From NCBI GenBank assembly GCA_002495235.1, contig DAEG01000028.1:1-22366 (forward strand): a stretch of 22,366 bases of DNA, read 5' to 3'. The translations under genes were made by a program, and so were the position numbers. Source of the stretch: Euryarchaeota archaeon UBA287. GTDB taxonomy: Archaea > Thermoplasmatota > UBA186 > UBA287. The notes under the pieces are model-generated. The model saw only the letters and a program-made list of their open reading frames with translations. It was not told the DNA's origin and searched no databases. This document shows positions 21,310 to 22,366 of the stretch, in pieces (within the stretch, counting starts at the first letter, position 1; every line of letters begins with the position of its first letter).

Positions 21310-21849
21310 ATGGATGTCATTGTCGTAGACAATGGCGGGCAATGGACCCACCTTGAACACAGAGCCCTGAGAGAACTGGGAGTCAGCTCTAAGATAGTCC
21401 CGAACACAACAGACCCAAAGGATATCGAGTGCGATGCCCTGATACTGTCGGGTGGCAGAGGGAGCGTGAATGAGGGGTGTGGTCGGTGCGACGATTACCT
21501 TGAGCTAGGCATACCGGTGCTGGGGATATGCATGGGTCTCCACATAATGGCAAAGCATTTTGGCGGGGCTGTTGAGCGTGGAAAGGGAGAGTACGGAAGG
21601 ACTGAAGTGCGGGTAATAGACAGCGACGACATATTCGCGGGACTGCCTGACAGACTTGAGGTGTGGGAGTCACACAGCGACGAGGTCGTATCCATGCCGG
21701 AGGGGTTCTCAGTCCTTGCGAGCTCGGATTCCTGCAGAGTGCAGGCCATGAGATCCGGGAGCGCGTATGGCATCCAGTTTCATCCCGAGGTGAAAGAGAC
21801 ACAGCACGGTAGGGAGATCATAAAGAACTTTCTTGAGGTGTCCGTATGA
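21310..21849 (+). CDS. guaAA: GMP synthase glutamine amidotransferase subunit (GuaAA)
   Basis: 179 residues. The separate glutaminase chain of the archaeal two-subunit GMP synthase: releases ammonia from glutamine and passes it to the ATP-pyrophosphatase chain (GuaAB) for XMP to GMP conversion. Start 'MDVIVVDNGGQWTHLEHRALRELGVSSKIVPNTT' is the standard family N-terminus. Catalytic Cys C74 is in 'GICMGLHIMA' and the His/Glu pair H158/E160 in 'GIQFHPEV', so the class I triad is intact. However, the usual 'GICxGHQ' nucleophile elbow is 'GICMGLH', with the His and Gln after Gly changed to Leu and His. The GuaAB gene is not in the window. The stop overlaps the next start as ATGA. Confidence 0.9.
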   Translation: MDVIVVDNGGQWTHLEHRALRELGVSSKIVPNTTDPKDIECDALILSGGRGSVNEGCGRCDDYLELGIPVLGICMGLHIMAKHFGGAVERGKGEYGRTEVRVIDSDDIFAGLPDRLEVWESHSDEVVSMPEGFSVLASSDSCRVQAMRSGSAYGIQFHPEVKETQHGREIIKNFLEVSV

Positions 21850-22358
21850 GCAGAGCCTATGTGGTCATGCACTACATCCTGGGGTTGCTCCTGTTCATCT
21901 CGGCGCCTTCTACTGTTATTATCAAGACCATGCTGACTGCACTATACGCCGTGCTGGTACCCCAGTTCTTCATCATTGCCAGAAACGGCGACAGAGATCT
22001 GGGATTTCTCGGGTACTTCACACTTGCGGCGTATCCTTTTTTTGCAGTCACTCTTTATCTCCTAGATGGCGGAGTCAACAGCAGGTCTTTGCTGGCGCTA
22101 GCCCTGTCCTCTCTCCTTTCTGTGACCGCCATGCTCTCGTACCGCAGGGGTTTCCCGAAACCTGTCCTGGAGGTTGAAGAGACCAACGAAAGCGCGATAG
22201 AGCGCGAGGAGAGTCCTGCAGATAACACCGATCTTGAGGCTTACATATCGAGCATAGAGGGTATGATAAGAGAAGAGAGAGAGAAGAGCGAGAGGCTGAA
22301 AGAGAAGACAAAGGAGATAAGGGAAAAGATAGATTCCCTCCTAGGGGCTGTGGGGTAG
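21846..22358 (+). CDS. Small membrane protein with C-terminal coiled coil
   Basis: 170 residues. Not recognised. Four hydrophobic segments at about 7-22, 27-45, 52-73 and 80-98 predict a compact membrane domain, with a basic 'YRRGFPK' after the last. A Glu-rich linker (108-127) and a Glu/Lys coiled coil (128-166, 'EEREKSERLKEKTKEIREKI') follow, probably cytoplasmic. The ATG overlaps the guaAA stop as ATGA, and GAGGTG lies 5 nt upstream as a Shine-Dalgarno-like site, so it is co-translated with guaAA. The membrane-plus-coil plan is like the unrelated-looking protein at 15724-16899 but in reverse order. The stop is 8 bp from the window end. Function unknown. Confidence 0.75.
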   Translation: MSRAYVVMHYILGLLLFISAPSTVIIKTMLTALYAVLVPQFFIIARNGDRDLGFLGYFTLAAYPFFAVTLYLLDGGVNSRSLLALALSSLLSVTAMLSYRRGFPKPVLEVEETNESAIEREESPADNTDLEAYISSIEGMIREEREKSERLKEKTKEIREKIDSLLGAVG

Positions 22359-22366
22359 CTTGGCAT

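Overview
The window is archaeal and gene-dense. It is about 22.4 kb long, with 23 protein genes (one cut by the left edge) and one tRNA. The archaeal call rests on these genes: a multi-OB RPA with its RPA-associated partner, a Gins51-type GINS subunit, an Sm-like (LSm) protein, an archaeal two-chain type GMP synthase glutaminase subunit, an OLA1/YchF-like GTPase with a TGS domain, and a tRNA-Asp without an encoded CCA end. TATA-like boxes lie about 24-28 nt upstream of most first-gene start codons, which implies leaderless mRNAs. Arg codons are mostly AGA/AGG, and ATA is common for Ile. A euryarchaeal lineage in the broad sense is likely; I cannot place it further.

Layout. 1-467 (-): 5' part of a secreted protein with a fibronectin-III-like module. 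575-3158 (+): rubrerythrin-like ferritin-fold protein, LuxE/PaaK-type acyl-adenylating enzyme, zinc-ribbon protein. 3214-3925 (-): tRNA-Asp and a transglutaminase-like protein. 3996-7521 (+): OLA1-like GTPase, then the RPA / RPA-associated operon. 7530-8618 (-): LSm protein and a secreted papain-fold (YiiX/C92-like) protein. 8749-11097 (+): Cu(I) P-type ATPase CopA. 11051-13284 (-): sodium-pump decarboxylase beta and gamma subunits and a nitrilase-family amidohydrolase. 13316-14086 (+): NadE. 14081-16899 (-): two unknown secreted, Leu/Pro-patterned hydrophobic proteins and a coiled-coil, four-helix membrane protein. 16932-19206 (-): tightly overlapped operon of PRC-barrel protein, KaiC-like ATPase and glycerate 2-kinase. 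19293-20221 (+): Gins51 and methylglyoxal synthase. 20204-21172 (-): AI-2E family transporter. 21310-22358 (+): GMP synthase glutaminase subunit and a membrane/coiled-coil protein.

How the genes work together. Three genes belong to replication or single-strand DNA handling (RPA, RPA-associated, Gins51). The nitrilase-family protein and NadE are divergent with only 31 bp between start codons, and may form a split glutamine-dependent NAD synthetase. The OadB/OadG pair would form the membrane part of a Na+ pump, but no carboxyltransferase or biotin carrier is present here. Most of the window is ordinary conserved archaeal content. The least explained parts are the secreted pair at 14081-15687 and its coiled-coil neighbour, the PRC-barrel/KaiC-like operon whose Walker A motif ends in Glu, and the membrane protein translationally coupled to the GMP synthase glutaminase subunit. 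No mobile element, CRISPR array, rRNA or integration site was seen, and no gene-free stretch exceeds about 140 bp.
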